Positions 1-8,073 are shown, counted from the first letter of the stretch. The stretch is DNA of 64,000 bases from Mycolicibacterium fortuitum subsp. fortuitum (GCF_022179545.1 NZ_AP025518.1:5084001-5148000); one strand, 5' to 3'. Notes: generated by a model from the sequence alone, not told the origin. Numbers and translations: made by a program.

Positions 1-1
1 G

Positions 2-250
2 CCCGCCGGATCGGTCGCCGATGCCGAGGTGGTCCTGGTGCCCGCCCTGGCCGTCGACCGCAACGGAAATCGGCTGGGCCGCGGCGCCGGCTTCTACGAC
101 CGCAGCCTGATCTATGCCGCTCCCCACGCGCGGCTGGTTGCGGTGGTGCGGGACGACGAGTTGGTCGATGCGCTGCCCGCCGATCCACACGATGTCCGGA
201 TGACGCACGCGCTGACGCCGTCGGGCGGAATCGTCACGTTGCGGGGCTGA
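2..250 (+). CDS. 5-formyltetrahydrofolate cyclo-ligase, C-terminal part (5' end outside window)
   Basis: The frame is open from the window edge and ends at TGA 248-250, giving the last 82 residues. The segment GRGAGFYDR followed by a VVRDDE-like strand is typical of the C-terminal nucleotide/folate-binding part of 5-formyl-THF cyclo-ligase, which makes 5,10-methenyl-THF from 5-formyl-THF with ATP in the cytosol. In M. tuberculosis the same enzyme (Rv0992c) lies next to the ruc gene seen here at 5.15 kb, so the context agrees. The N-terminal half cannot be checked. Confidence 0.85.
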   Translation, partial: PAGSVADAEVVLVPALAVDRNGNRLGRGAGFYDRSLIYAAPHARLVAVVRDDELVDALPADPHDVRMTHALTPSGGIVTLRG

Positions 251-268
251 GCGGTCCAGAATCCTCAG

Positions 269-1507
269 GTGGTCGATCCGGTGAGCGCTGACTTCAGCGT
301 GCGTATGCAGCTGATCGTCGACGTCCTGGCCCAAACCCTGGATCGGGCGGTGCTCTTCGACGACGAGGAGCTGACCCCGATCACGCACAGTCGTCAGCTC
401 GGCGAACTCGACGACGTGCGGGTCCACAGCGTGCTGCAACGCGAAACCCGCGCCGAGGTCAAGGCGGCGCTGTTCGAATTCGGGATCGGCTCGGCGGACT
501 CGGCGCTGTGGATCCCGGCTTTTCCGCAATACAACCTGATGCCGCGGCTCTGTGTGCCGGTGCGATCGGCATCCGAGCGGTTCGGCTATCTGTGGATCAT
601 CGTTCCCGACGGCTCGCTGTCCGAGCATGGCCGGCAGCTGGCCGAGCGGGCGGGTGCCGACCTGCGGGACGTCCTCGACCGCCGCAACGCGGCACTGCGC
701 GCCGAAGAGTCGGCGCAGCAAGGCCTTCTGATGCGGCTGATCGCTGCCGAGGAGCCCGGTCAGGCCGCAGCGGTGGTCGCCGAACTGCAGACCAGGGCGA
801 TGGCCGAGCCGCATGACGTGGTCCAGGTTTTCCGGTTCCGGCCCGGCGCCGCAGCCAAGGTCGATCCGGTCGACCGGAGCCTGGCGCTGCGCCTCCGGCT
901 GGCGGCGGCCACCGACCGGACGCGCCGGTGGTACACCCTGGCGGGATCGCCCACCACGATCCTCGCGGTGGCGGGTTCCGCCGCCGGGTCTGCGACAACC
1001 GCCGAGACCGTGGCCCAGGGGGTCCGGGCCAGCTACGGCGCACGACCTCCGATCGGCACCTCGGGCGCGCCGTTGCCGATAACGCAAGCAGCGCTTGGGT
1101 TTCGCCAGTCCAGCCTGGCCCTGACGCTGGCAGAGATCGGTGCGGGCAGCACCCAGGTCGCGGACTGGTCAGCACTCGGCTCATGGCGCACCCTGGCGTT
1201 GCTGGGCAAGGCATACGGGCCGGACCGGCTGCACGATCTGGTCCACCCCGGGATCGTCGGCCTGATCGAGCAGCGTCGCGACGACCTCCTCCGCACGCTG
1301 GAGACCTACCTGGCCAACGGTGGCGACGTGCGGCGCACTTCGGAGGAGCTGTTTCTGCACCGCTCCACGCTGTACTACCGGTTGGAGAAACTGACCGAGG
1401 CCGTCGGCGGCGATCTGAACGACGGTGAGACCCGGTTCGAGCTGATGTTGAGCCTGCGGCTGGCCCGGCTGGCCGGCCTGTACCACCCCGATTCGACAGA
1501 TGTCTGA
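269..1507 (+). CDS. PucR/CdaR-family transcriptional regulator
   Basis: A 412-residue cytosolic regulator. The C-terminal 60 residues hold the PucR-type helix-turn-helix (ETYLANGGDV, then LFLHRSTLYYRLEKL), and a GGDEF-like middle region precedes it, as in purine-catabolism and sugar-diacid regulators. The N-terminal 150 residues look like a GAF-type sensory domain. The GTG at 269 is the first start; GTG 281 is an equal alternative. The gene is followed at 126 bp by an amino-acid permease and a Usp protein on the same strand, so local control of that transporter is a fair inference. The effector is unknown. Confidence 0.85.
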   Translation: MVDPVSADFSVRMQLIVDVLAQTLDRAVLFDDEELTPITHSRQLGELDDVRVHSVLQRETRAEVKAALFEFGIGSADSALWIPAFPQYNLMPRLCVPVRSASERFGYLWIIVPDGSLSEHGRQLAERAGADLRDVLDRRNAALRAEESAQQGLLMRLIAAEEPGQAAAVVAELQTRAMAEPHDVVQVFRFRPGAAAKVDPVDRSLALRLRLAAATDRTRRWYTLAGSPTTILAVAGSAAGSATTAETVAQGVRASYGARPPIGTSGAPLPITQAALGFRQSSLALTLAEIGAGSTQVADWSALGSWRTLALLGKAYGPDRLHDLVHPGIVGLIEQRRDDLLRTLETYLANGGDVRRTSEELFLHRSTLYYRLEKLTEAVGGDLNDGETRFELMLSLRLARLAGLYHPDSTDV

Positions 1508-1632
1508 ACAGACCGGCTGAGTTTCCTACAGTTTCGGCCGTATTTCGGCTCCATCCAGCGGGCGGCGGGCATAGCGTTTCCTTCTGGCCGCTTGTGACCT
1601 GAGTCACACATCACGGAGGAGTCGGTACGCAG

Positions 1633-3477
1633 ATGGGTGAAGCACCCGCTTTGAAGAAGGCACTCAGTCAGCGGCAGTTGACGATGATCGCCATCGGCGG
1701 CGTGATCGGCGCCGGCCTGTTCGTCGGATCCGGAGTAGTGATCGGCGCCACCGGGCCCGGCTCATTCATCACCTACGCGCTGGCCGGTGTCCTGGTCATC
1801 ATGGTGATGCGGATGCTGGCCGAGATGGCGGTGGCCAATCCGTCGACCGGCTCGTTCGCCGATTACGCCCGCAACTCGCTGGGCAACTGGGCGGGATTCT
1901 CCGTCGGCTGGCTGTACTGGTACTTCTGGGTGATCGTCGTCGGCTTCGAAGCCATTGCGGGCGCGAAGATCATCCAGTTCTGGGTGGACGTGCCGGTCTG
2001 GTTGACCGCACTGCTCCTGTTGATCGCGATGACGGCCACCAACCTGTTCTCGGTGTCGTCCTTCGGTGAGTTCGAATACTGGTTCGCCGGCATCAAGGTC
2101 GCGGCGATCCTGGCGTTCATCGGCCTGGGCCTTCTGTTCGTCTTCGGACTCTGGCCCGACAAGGACATGGACTTCTCCAATCTGACCTCGCACGGCGGGT
2201 TCTTCCCGATGGGCGCTACCGCCGTCACCGTCGGCGTGGTGACGGTGATCTTCTCGATGGTCGGCGCGGAGATCGCCACCATCGCCGCCGCGGAGTCGGC
2301 GGATCCCGAGCGGGCCGTCGCCAAGGCCGCCAACTCGGTGATCATGCGTATCGCGATCTTCTTCGTGGGCTCGGCATTCCTGATCACGACGATCCTGCCG
2401 TGGGATCACTTCAAGAAGGACGCCGCGGGCAATGTCGCCTCGCCGTTCGTCTCGGTGTTCACCGAGATGGGCATCCCGTACGCCGACCACATCATGAATG
2501 CGGTGGTGCTCACCGCGGTGCTGAGCTGCCTGAACTCCGGGATGTACACCGCGTCGCGCATGCTGTTCGTGCTGGCCGCCCGTCGTGAGGCGCCGCCACA
2601 GTTGGTCGCGGTGACCCGGCGCGGCGTTCCGGCCCCGGCGATCCTGACCTCCTCGGTCATCGGCTTCCTCTGCGTCATCGCCGCAGCGTTCTGGCCGGAC
2701 ACCATCTTCGCGTTCCTGCTGAATTCCAGCGGCGCAGTGATCCTGTTCGTCTACCTGCTGATCTGCATCTCGCAGATCGTGCTGCGCTACCGCACCTCAC
2801 CGGACCAGCTCAAGGTGAAGATGTGGCTGTTCCCGGTGCTCTCGATGCTCACGGCCGCGGCCATCTTCGGAATCTTGATCCAGATGTACGTGCAGGGCGG
2901 CGAGAACCGGAAGGCCCTGACGCTGAGCGTGGCGTCGTGGGTGGTGGTGATCCTGCTGTTCCTGGCCAACCGCTGGTTCATCGGGCACCGACCCGAGGTG
3001 GCGGGAGTGGCCCCGGCCGGGGCTACCCACCCGCACCGCGTGTTGGTGCTGGCCAACGAGACCGTCGAGTCCAATGAACTGCTCGACGAGTTGCGACGCA
3101 TCGGCGCCGACCGCGATGCCGTCTACCAGGTGGTGGTGCCGGCCAGTCCCATCGACACCGGGGTGGCTGCCACCCACGGGCCGCTCGACATCTCCGAAGC
3201 CACCACCCGTGCCGCTCAGCGCCGCCTCGACCAGACGCTGAACACGCTGCGCTCCGAACAACTACAGGCTGACGGCGAGTTGGGCGACTATCGACCGCTG
3301 CGCGCCCTGGCCCGCGCCGTCGAGGCGTTCCGGCCCGACCAGATCGTGATTTCGACTCTGCCGCCGGAGGATTCGGTGTGGCATCGTTTCGACGTCGTCG
3401 ACCGGGCCCGCGCCGACTACCAGATCCCGGTGACCCATGTGGTGTCGCGGGCTCGCACCCAGGAGCACGCGTCGTGA
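1633..3477 (+). CDS. APC-family amino acid permease with C-terminal Usp-like domain
   Basis: A 614-residue inner-membrane protein. Residues 1-460 form a 12-helix amino acid-polyamine-organocation permease of the GABA/basic amino acid branch, with the helix-1 signature GGVIGAGLFVGSG. Residues about 470-610 are soluble and look like a universal-stress-protein fold (HRVLVLANETVES, then DQIVISTLPPEDSVWH). Such Usp tails occur on some actinobacterial permeases and are thought to sense nucleotides or regulate transport. The stop overlaps the next start by 4 bases (GTGA), so permease and Usp protein are translationally coupled. Substrate unknown. The AGGAG at 1616-1620 is the likely ribosome site. 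Confidence 0.87.
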   Translation: MGEAPALKKALSQRQLTMIAIGGVIGAGLFVGSGVVIGATGPGSFITYALAGVLVIMVMRMLAEMAVANPSTGSFADYARNSLGNWAGFSVGWLYWYFWVIVVGFEAIAGAKIIQFWVDVPVWLTALLLLIAMTATNLFSVSSFGEFEYWFAGIKVAAILAFIGLGLLFVFGLWPDKDMDFSNLTSHGGFFPMGATAVTVGVVTVIFSMVGAEIATIAAAESADPERAVAKAANSVIMRIAIFFVGSAFLITTILPWDHFKKDAAGNVASPFVSVFTEMGIPYADHIMNAVVLTAVLSCLNSGMYTASRMLFVLAARREAPPQLVAVTRRGVPAPAILTSSVIGFLCVIAAAFWPDTIFAFLLNSSGAVILFVYLLICISQIVLRYRTSPDQLKVKMWLFPVLSMLTAAAIFGILIQMYVQGGENRKALTLSVASWVVVILLFLANRWFIGHRPEVAGVAPAGATHPHRVLVLANETVESNELLDELRRIGADRDAVYQVVVPASPIDTGVAATHGPLDISEATTRAAQRRLDQTLNTLRSEQLQADGELGDYRPLRALARAVEAFRPDQIVISTLPPEDSVWHRFDVVDRARADYQIPVTHVVSRARTQEHAS

Positions 3478-4361
3478 CCATCCTCGCTGCGTTCAGCGCG
3501 AGCCGGCACAGCAGTGCCCCACTGAACCTGGCAATCCAGATTGCGCGCACCACGGGCGAGCAGGTGATCGCCGCGGCCGTGGTGGAACGGTCGTGGGCCA
3601 CCCGCGACGACATGGTCGAGGGCGAGTATCTGGCCTACGTTCGTGGGCAGGCCACCCAGGCGCTGCAGCGCGCGGTCGCCGTCCTGCCCGTCGACCTTGA
3701 CGTCACGCCGATGGTGCATGAATCCACCTCGACCCCAACGGGTCTGATCGAGCTTGCCGACGCTCACCGGGCGACCATGGTGTGCGTCGGCTCGTCCTCG
3801 TCGGGCATGCTCGGCCGCGTCGCGCTGGGCAGTGTGACCGAACGTCTGGTGCACACCGCCCGCGTGCCGGTGGCTTTCGCGCCGCGTGGATATGCCCAGA
3901 ACGACGGACGCATCACCCGGCTCACCGCGGCCTACGGCGGGGAGGCCGACGTCAACGGACTCATCCCGGCTACCGCCGAGTTGGCGGCGTCATGGTCGGC
4001 CAAGCTGCGCATCGTCTCGTTCACGGTCCGCAACACCGCGGCGTTCGCCGGAACCATCGAGACGTCGGCCGAGGAGTTGGTGGTGCAGCAGTGGTCACGA
4101 CGAACCATCGCCGAGATCACCAAGCAGCTCAAGGCCATTCGTGACCGGATGGCCGTCCCCGACGTCGACGTGGTGGTAGGTGCCGGCCACGATTGGAACG
4201 CCGCGGTGCAGAGCATCGGCTGGGACACCGGAGACATGCTGGTGCTCGGCTCGGGTGCGGCCGCCCCGAGTGCCCAGGTGTTCCTCGGCTCGGCGGCCGG
4301 CAAGATCCTGCGCCGCTCGCCGGTGCCGGTGATGATCGCGCCGAGCTACCGGCGCGGCTAG
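3474..4361 (+). CDS. tandem-domain universal stress protein (UspA family)
   Basis: A 295-residue cytosolic protein with two Usp domains, about 1-140 and 150-290. Both end with the ATP-binding type motif: VCVGSSSSGMLGRVALGS near residue 105 and VLGSGAAAPSAQVFLGSAA near residue 258. The GTG at 3474 overlaps the permease stop and starts directly on a VTILAAFSAS strand typical of the fold. Likely role: nucleotide-binding stress adaptor acting with the Usp-tailed permease. The 3' end overlaps the convergent HNH gene by 4 bases. An earlier in-frame start at 3378 lies inside the permease and is less likely. Confidence 0.87.
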   Translation: MTILAAFSASRHSSAPLNLAIQIARTTGEQVIAAAVVERSWATRDDMVEGEYLAYVRGQATQALQRAVAVLPVDLDVTPMVHESTSTPTGLIELADAHRATMVCVGSSSSGMLGRVALGSVTERLVHTARVPVAFAPRGYAQNDGRITRLTAAYGGEADVNGLIPATAELAASWSAKLRIVSFTVRNTAAFAGTIETSAEELVVQQWSRRTIAEITKQLKAIRDRMAVPDVDVVVGAGHDWNAAVQSIGWDTGDMLVLGSGAAAPSAQVFLGSAAGKILRRSPVPVMIAPSYRRG

Positions 4362-5089
4362 CAGTTGTCGAGCACCGCCGTCATCGCCTGCTTCTCTTTG
4401 GCCGAGACCCACAGCCCATAGGCGGCTTTCACCTCGACCTGACGGGCCACGAACTCACAGCGGAACACCGCATTGGGTGGCAGCCATCCTGCCGCGTCGC
4501 GGAACGCCTTGTCGAAGTTGGGTTGTGCGGCGACCGCGATCAGATTGCGCGGATCGTTGGCGAAGTCTTTGCGGCGCTGCGGGTCCCAGGTCCGCGCGCC
4601 CTTGTACCAGGCGTCCGACAGGGACACGAGGTGGTCGATTTGCACGGTGCCGGACGTGTCGGGCCCGCGGGTGAAGGCAATCTCGACGCCGGTGTACGGA
4701 TCGTGCAGCACGCCGGTGGCGGCGTAGCACGTGCCGGGACGCACGGTCAGTTGCGCCAGGTCGCGGCGCAGGATGTCGTCGCGGGTGTTGCAGCCGTTGT
4801 GGCCGAACTCGACGTTGACGTCGTCGCTCCAGGCCTCGCCGAAGCGGTAGCGGGCGTAGTCGGTGTGGCGGTCCCAGCCTTTGACCGGCAACCCGGCCAG
4901 GAGCATGCGGGCCCGGTCGTAGCCGGCGGACTGGGCCGCAGGCGGGGCCGGTTCCTCGATGGGGTGGGCCTCCCGCATGTGGGCCAGCCCGAGCACCGCC
5001 AGCATGACCAGGATTACCGCCACCACGAGCAGGGCCGCTAATCTTCCGGTGCGCCGGCGCCGGCGGCCCGCGGGAATGACATGGCCCAC
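4358..5089 (-). CDS. exported HNH-family nuclease (DUF1524/GmrSD C-terminal type)
   Basis: A 243-residue protein with an Arg-rich start and one N-terminal membrane segment (about 17-37), so the domain is outside the membrane or secreted. The HNH core has QIDHLVSLSDAWYKGA (Asp152, His153), then a DPRNLIAV strand and Asn191, matching the DUF1524 nuclease fold. Cysteines at about 100 and 121 may form a disulfide, as expected of an exported form. Likely a nonspecific extracellular nuclease; not a restriction enzyme by context. The GTG start at 5089 lies 10 bp from the CIRCE element of the divergent ruc gene, so HrcA could affect it too. Confidence 0.8.
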   Translation of the reverse strand: MGHVIPAGRRRRRTGRLAALLVVAVILVMLAVLGLAHMREAHPIEEPAPPAAQSAGYDRARMLLAGLPVKGWDRHTDYARYRFGEAWSDDVNVEFGHNGCNTRDDILRRDLAQLTVRPGTCYAATGVLHDPYTGVEIAFTRGPDTSGTVQIDHLVSLSDAWYKGARTWDPQRRKDFANDPRNLIAVAAQPNFDKAFRDAAGWLPPNAVFRCEFVARQVEVKAAYGLWVSAKEKQAMTAVLDNC

Positions 5090-5098
5090 GTAGCAGTT

Positions 5099-5125
5099 CT
5101 AGCACTTGAGCCGGTAGAGTGCTAA
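5099..5125. promoter_or_regulatory. CIRCE element (HrcA operator)
   Basis: The half-sites are CTAGCACTT (5099-5107) and GAGTGCTAA (5117-5125) with exactly 9 bases between. The consensus is TTAGCACTC-N9-GAGTGCTAA; the right half is perfect and the left differs at its two outer bases. It lies 27 bp upstream of the ruc start. HrcA control of Rv0991c is known in M. tuberculosis, so heat-shock control here is a well-supported inference. Confidence 0.9.
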
Positions 5126-5152
5126 CAAGTTTGACCAACTCGGAGGGTTTTC

Positions 5153-5473
5153 GTGCCTACCTATTCCTACGCGTGCACTGAGTGCGGCAATCGGTTCGAC
5201 GCGGTGCAGGCCTTCAGCGACGATGCGTTGACCAGCTGCCCCAAGTGCTCCGGCAAGCTGCGCAAGCTCTTTGGCTCGGTGGGCGTGGTGTTCAAGGGCA
5301 GCGGTTTCTACCGCACCGACAACCGCGAATCGGGCAAGAGCTCGTCCAACGGCTCGCCCGCCAAGAGCTCGGAGAGCACGTCGTCGGACTCGACCTCGTC
5401 ATCGAGCGCTTCGTCGTCGTCGAGTTCGTCGAGCAGCTCGAGCGCCGCCCCGGCCGCGGCTGCATCCAGCTAG
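5153..5473 (+). CDS. ruc: redox-regulated chaperone Ruc (FmdB-type zinc ribbon, Rv0991c ortholog)
   Basis: A 106-residue protein. The N-terminal zinc ribbon has Cys8-x2-Cys11 and Cys29-x2-Cys32; the rest, from about residue 55, is a Ser/Ala-rich disordered tail. This is the layout of Rv0991c, shown in M. tuberculosis to be an ATP-independent chaperone activated by oxidation of its zinc cysteines. The GTG start at 5153 has the ribosome site GGAGGG at 5142-5147. The CIRCE box just upstream fits heat-shock control. The SAF-domain gene follows at 69 bp and is likely in the same operon. Confidence 0.9.
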   Translation: MPTYSYACTECGNRFDAVQAFSDDALTSCPKCSGKLRKLFGSVGVVFKGSGFYRTDNRESGKSSSNGSPAKSSESTSSDSTSSSSASSSSSSSSSSSAAPAAAASS

Positions 5474-5542
5474 CCCCCGAGTTATCCACAGGGCGACGAA
5501 TACGTCGTTCCCACGCGGCCGGCGTGCGCCTACCGTGGCGCC

Positions 5543-6202
5543 ATGGCCGAATCCCTCAACCCGCCACTGTGGCGCCGGCTGACTGCTTCCCGGCCTGACT
5601 GGACCCGAACCGTAGCCGCGCGCCGCGCTGCCGCCGCCGGATTGGTAGTCCTGGCGGCCGTTGCCGCTCTGCGTTCGGACCCCCATGGCGACTACACCGA
5701 GATCGCGGTCGCCGCCCATGACCTGTCCCCCGGCGTCGCGTTGACGGCCGCCGATATCAAGCTGGAGCGGCACAGCACGGCCACGCTGCCCGACGGCGCC
5801 CAGCGTGACGTGGCACCGGTGATCGGTGCGACGCTGACCGCCCCGGCCCGTCGCGGCGAGGTCATCACCGACGTCCGGCTGCTCGGTTCACGCCTGGCCG
5901 AAACGGCGGCGGGCCCGGACGCCCGCATCGTGCCGGTGAAACTCACCGATACCGCCCTGGTGGATCTGATCCGCCCCGGCGATGTGGTCGACGTGCTGAC
6001 GGTGTTTGCCGACCAGGACGACAAGGAACCAGCCCGGCCCGTCGTAGTGGCGTCTGGGGCTGTGGTGGTGCTGGTTTCAGAGAAGGTTCATGGGGCCGGC
6101 GTGGGCAGTGAGCGTGTGGTTCTGGTGGCCCTCCCGGCCCGTTCGGCCAATGAAGTCGCGGCTATCAGCCTGGTGCAGGCCGTCACGCTGACCATCCATT
6201 GA
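5543..6202 (+). CDS. SAF-domain membrane protein (CpaB/RcpC-like, probable Rv0990c ortholog)
   Basis: A 219-residue protein with one N-terminal membrane helix (about 34-50) and a SAF domain after it (DLSPGVALTAADIKLERHS, then RRGEVITDVRLL), followed by a second beta domain (PVKLTDTALVDLIRPGDVVDVL). SAF/RcpC proteins are found in Flp pilus assembly (CpaB), but no pilus genes are near. It follows ruc on the same strand and is likely part of the same heat-shock unit. M. tuberculosis has a protein of about this length beside Rv0991c; the ortholog call rests on position and size. Confidence 0.75.
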   Translation: MAESLNPPLWRRLTASRPDWTRTVAARRAAAAGLVVLAAVAALRSDPHGDYTEIAVAAHDLSPGVALTAADIKLERHSTATLPDGAQRDVAPVIGATLTAPARRGEVITDVRLLGSRLAETAAGPDARIVPVKLTDTALVDLIRPGDVVDVLTVFADQDDKEPARPVVVASGAVVVLVSEKVHGAGVGSERVVLVALPARSANEVAAISLVQAVTLTIH

Positions 6203-6219
6203 ATTCGGCTTTTCTTGCC

Positions 6220-6255
6220 GGACAACATCTTTCATACCGATTGAACTTGTTGTCC
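6220..6255. repeat. 8-bp inverted repeat upstream of mscL
   Basis: GGACAACA (6220-6227) and TGTTGTCC (6248-6255) are perfect complements around a 20-base spacer, 84 bp before the mscL start. It could be an operator, or a weak terminator of the SAF gene, which ends 18 bp earlier. No T-run follows. Function unassigned. Confidence 0.35.
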
Positions 6256-6338
6256 CACAATCACCCAGCCGTTCGGCCAACTCGGTTACTGTTTGCTTAT
6301 CCCACTTCACAATCCACACTGCAGGAAGGGTCCGCAGC

Positions 6339-6809
6339 ATGTTGAAGGGCTTCAAAGAGTTTCTCTCGCGTGGCAACGTCATCGATCTTGCGGTTGCTGT
6401 GGTCATCGGCGCGGCCTTCACCGGTCTGGTCACGTCGTTCACCGAGAAGGTGGTCCAGCCTCTGGTCGACCGCGTCGGCGCCGGGGGCGACCGTGAGTAC
6501 GGCTTCCTCAAGATCTCGTTGGGCGGCACGCCCGAGCAGTTCGTCGACTTCAACGCCGTACTGGCGGCGTTCATCAACTTTCTGATCGTTGCAGCCGTGA
6601 TCTACTTCGTCATCGTGCTGCCGTACAAGAAGCTGCGCGAGCGCGGCGAGGTGGAGCAGGCCCAGGACACCGAGCTGAGCATCCTCACCGAGATCCGGGA
6701 CCTGCTCGCCGCCAACGGCAGCGTCGACACCGGCAGGCACGTGTCCGGTCCCGGCACCGGCCCCAGTCCCGACACCGCCGAGTACACGAGCGCCGACCGC
6801 GACAAGTAG
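6339..6809 (+). CDS. mscL: large-conductance mechanosensitive channel MscL
   Basis: A 156-residue inner-membrane channel that opens under membrane tension to release solutes on hypo-osmotic shock. The start MLKGFKEFLSRGNVIDLAVA and the following VVIGAAFTGLV are the classic N-terminal helix and pore-lining TM1. TM2 is at about residues 70-95 (FINFLIVAAVIYFVIV), then a charged cytoplasmic helix. Length is normal for mycobacteria (about 150). ATG 6339 has a weak AGGAAGGG site upstream. It converges on the porin gene through a strong terminator. Confidence 0.97.
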   Translation: MLKGFKEFLSRGNVIDLAVAVVIGAAFTGLVTSFTEKVVQPLVDRVGAGGDREYGFLKISLGGTPEQFVDFNAVLAAFINFLIVAAVIYFVIVLPYKKLRERGEVEQAQDTELSILTEIRDLLAANGSVDTGRHVSGPGTGPSPDTAEYTSADRDK

Positions 6810-6819
6810 ACACCCGGAC

Positions 6820-6859
6820 GACAAAGCAGCCCCTGGATTTTTCCAGGGGCTGCTTTGTC
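6820..6859. terminator. bidirectional rho-independent terminator between mscL and porin gene
   Basis: A perfect 17-bp stem: GACAAAGCAGCCCCTGG (6820-6836) pairs with 6843-6859 across the loop ATTTTT. It lies 11 bp past the mscL stop and 28 bp past the convergent porin stop, so it can serve both. Confidence 0.9.
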
Positions 6860-6886
6860 GAGAACTAGAACGCGACGTTCATGTGC

Positions 6887-7522
6887 TCAGTTCATGTTCC
6901 AGGGTTCGCCGTAGGTGGTGACGCTGTCACCGGTGGAGGCGATCAGGCGGGCGAACGGGCGCAGCAGCACACCACCGGCCGCACCGGTCACGGTGCCGTG
7001 CGCGTTGGACACCGCCACACCGCCGGCCGGACCCTTGACGTCGACCGAGAAGGTGGCGACTTCCTGGATACCCGGGCCGTTGCCCAGATCCGCACTGATC
7101 GACACACCCGGGAACAGGTTCGGCGTGATGACCGACTCCAGGCCGAAGGGCGGGCCGGTGATGTCACCGTCGTCGATCAGGATGTTGGGGGTGGTGTAGG
7201 AGAAGTTGATCCCGACACCCAGCGACCAGGGGAAGCCGATCTGGTAGCCCAGCTCCAAGGTGCCCTCGAACTCATCGGCGCCCGGGCCGGCCACGGTGTA
7301 CTTGGCCCGGCCGGAATGGAACCACTCACGGGTCAGCCGGTTGCGGTCCAGGGGGAACACACCGTTGAGGAAGGTGTCCCACTGCTGAACGGTCAGGGTC
7401 CGATCCTGACCATCAACCAGGCTCAGTTCATTGTCCAGACCCGCATGAGATACGCCCGTGCTCGTAAACAGCGCCGCGATAGCTGCAACTATCGCGACCA
7501 GCACCCGACTGAATGCCTTCAT
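6887..7522 (-). CDS. MspA-family outer membrane porin (MspC position)
   Basis: A 211-residue precursor. Residues 1-27 are a signal peptide ending VSHA, and the mature protein starts GLDNELSLVDGQDRTL exactly as MspA does. The constriction segment LIDDGDIT carries the three Asp that set cation selectivity. The C-terminus GEPWNMN is also that of MspA. It forms an octameric funnel in the mycomembrane for hydrophilic solutes. Compared with the MspA sequence I remember, only a few residues differ, e.g. KYTVAG and ITGPPFGLES. In M. smegmatis the copy beside mscL/pepD is mspC, so this is most likely its ortholog. The start at 7522 is chosen because the frame before it lacks signal-peptide character. 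Confidence 0.95.
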   Translation of the reverse strand: MKAFSRVLVAIVAAIAALFTSTGVSHAGLDNELSLVDGQDRTLTVQQWDTFLNGVFPLDRNRLTREWFHSGRAKYTVAGPGADEFEGTLELGYQIGFPWSLGVGINFSYTTPNILIDDGDITGPPFGLESVITPNLFPGVSISADLGNGPGIQEVATFSVDVKGPAGGVAVSNAHGTVTGAAGGVLLRPFARLIASTGDSVTTYGEPWNMN

Positions 7523-7908
7523 GTTCTCCCTAGCTTTATCGCCGGTGCTCCCGGAGGCCCACCGTTTGTGGTTGGCGTCCCGGCCCCCGCAGACCGTACC
7601 GCCGCGCAAGACCAACATGTGATGCGGATTAGGAACTCCACACGTTGCTCTTACTTAATGCTCATCGTTGACACGAGGAACATATCGGCAGGGCATCCGA
7701 GCGGCAACGCAAGGACATATCCGTCGAGCCGCATACGTTCAATTGATCAAAATTTGCTGAAAACGGGCTGAGAGCCTGCACACAAGGCCGCGACGCTGCG
7801 AGTTGGCCTGCGGGGCAATGCTGTGATGCCGTTCGCCTTGATAACAAGTTGCGGTGCAGGCCACAGGGCACGCCAGGCGTTTTCCGCCCATACAAGCCGT
7901 TCACCTAT
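7523..7908. other. intergenic region upstream of porin gene
   Basis: 386 bp between the porin start and the small gene at 7909. It is less GC-rich in part (7640-7780), as expected of the long leader and promoter known for mspA genes. I could not pin the -10/-35, and saw no convincing gene. Confidence 0.5.
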
Positions 7909-8073
7909 TCATCGATGATGGGGCGGAATGTTGTTCCGTAACCAACGGTCGCGGTCGGCGTCGTCGTCCGGCGAAGCGGTGTCGCGCTCGTCGGGCGCGA
8001 TGTCCGGAAGGGCATCGCCGAAGATCTTGTTAACTGCGTGACGGGACATTTTGTTCGGTTCCGGCATCTGCAT
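7909..8073 (-). CDS. small conserved-type protein, 54 residues, unknown function
   Basis: Translation from ATG 8073 gives a 54-residue acidic, soluble protein: MQMPEPNKMSRHAVNKIF, then an Asp-rich middle, ending RWLRNNIPPHHR. Codon use has the high-GC third positions of its neighbours, and a GGGGAAT ribosome site precedes it. Alternative starts at 8067 and 8049 (MSRH). The ending WLRNNIPPH recalls a short mycobacterial hypothetical family next to moaB2; I am not sure of it. It lies between porin and moaB2 on the same strand. No known domain. Confidence 0.7.
   Translation of the reverse strand: MQMPEPNKMSRHAVNKIFGDALPDIAPDERDTASPDDDADRDRWLRNNIPPHHR

Noticed and set aside
4193..5041. Plus-strand frame opposite the HNH gene
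   Set aside because: The HNH motif with membrane helix lies on the minus strand; the plus product is low-complexity.
5380..5470. TCGTCG/AGC repeats at the end of ruc as a possible CRISPR or VNTR
   Set aside because: They encode the Ser-rich disordered tail known for this family; no spacer pattern.
7662..7904. 80-codon minus-strand frame upstream of the porin
   Set aside because: No ribosome site, mixed codon use, lies in the likely leader/promoter region of the porin gene.
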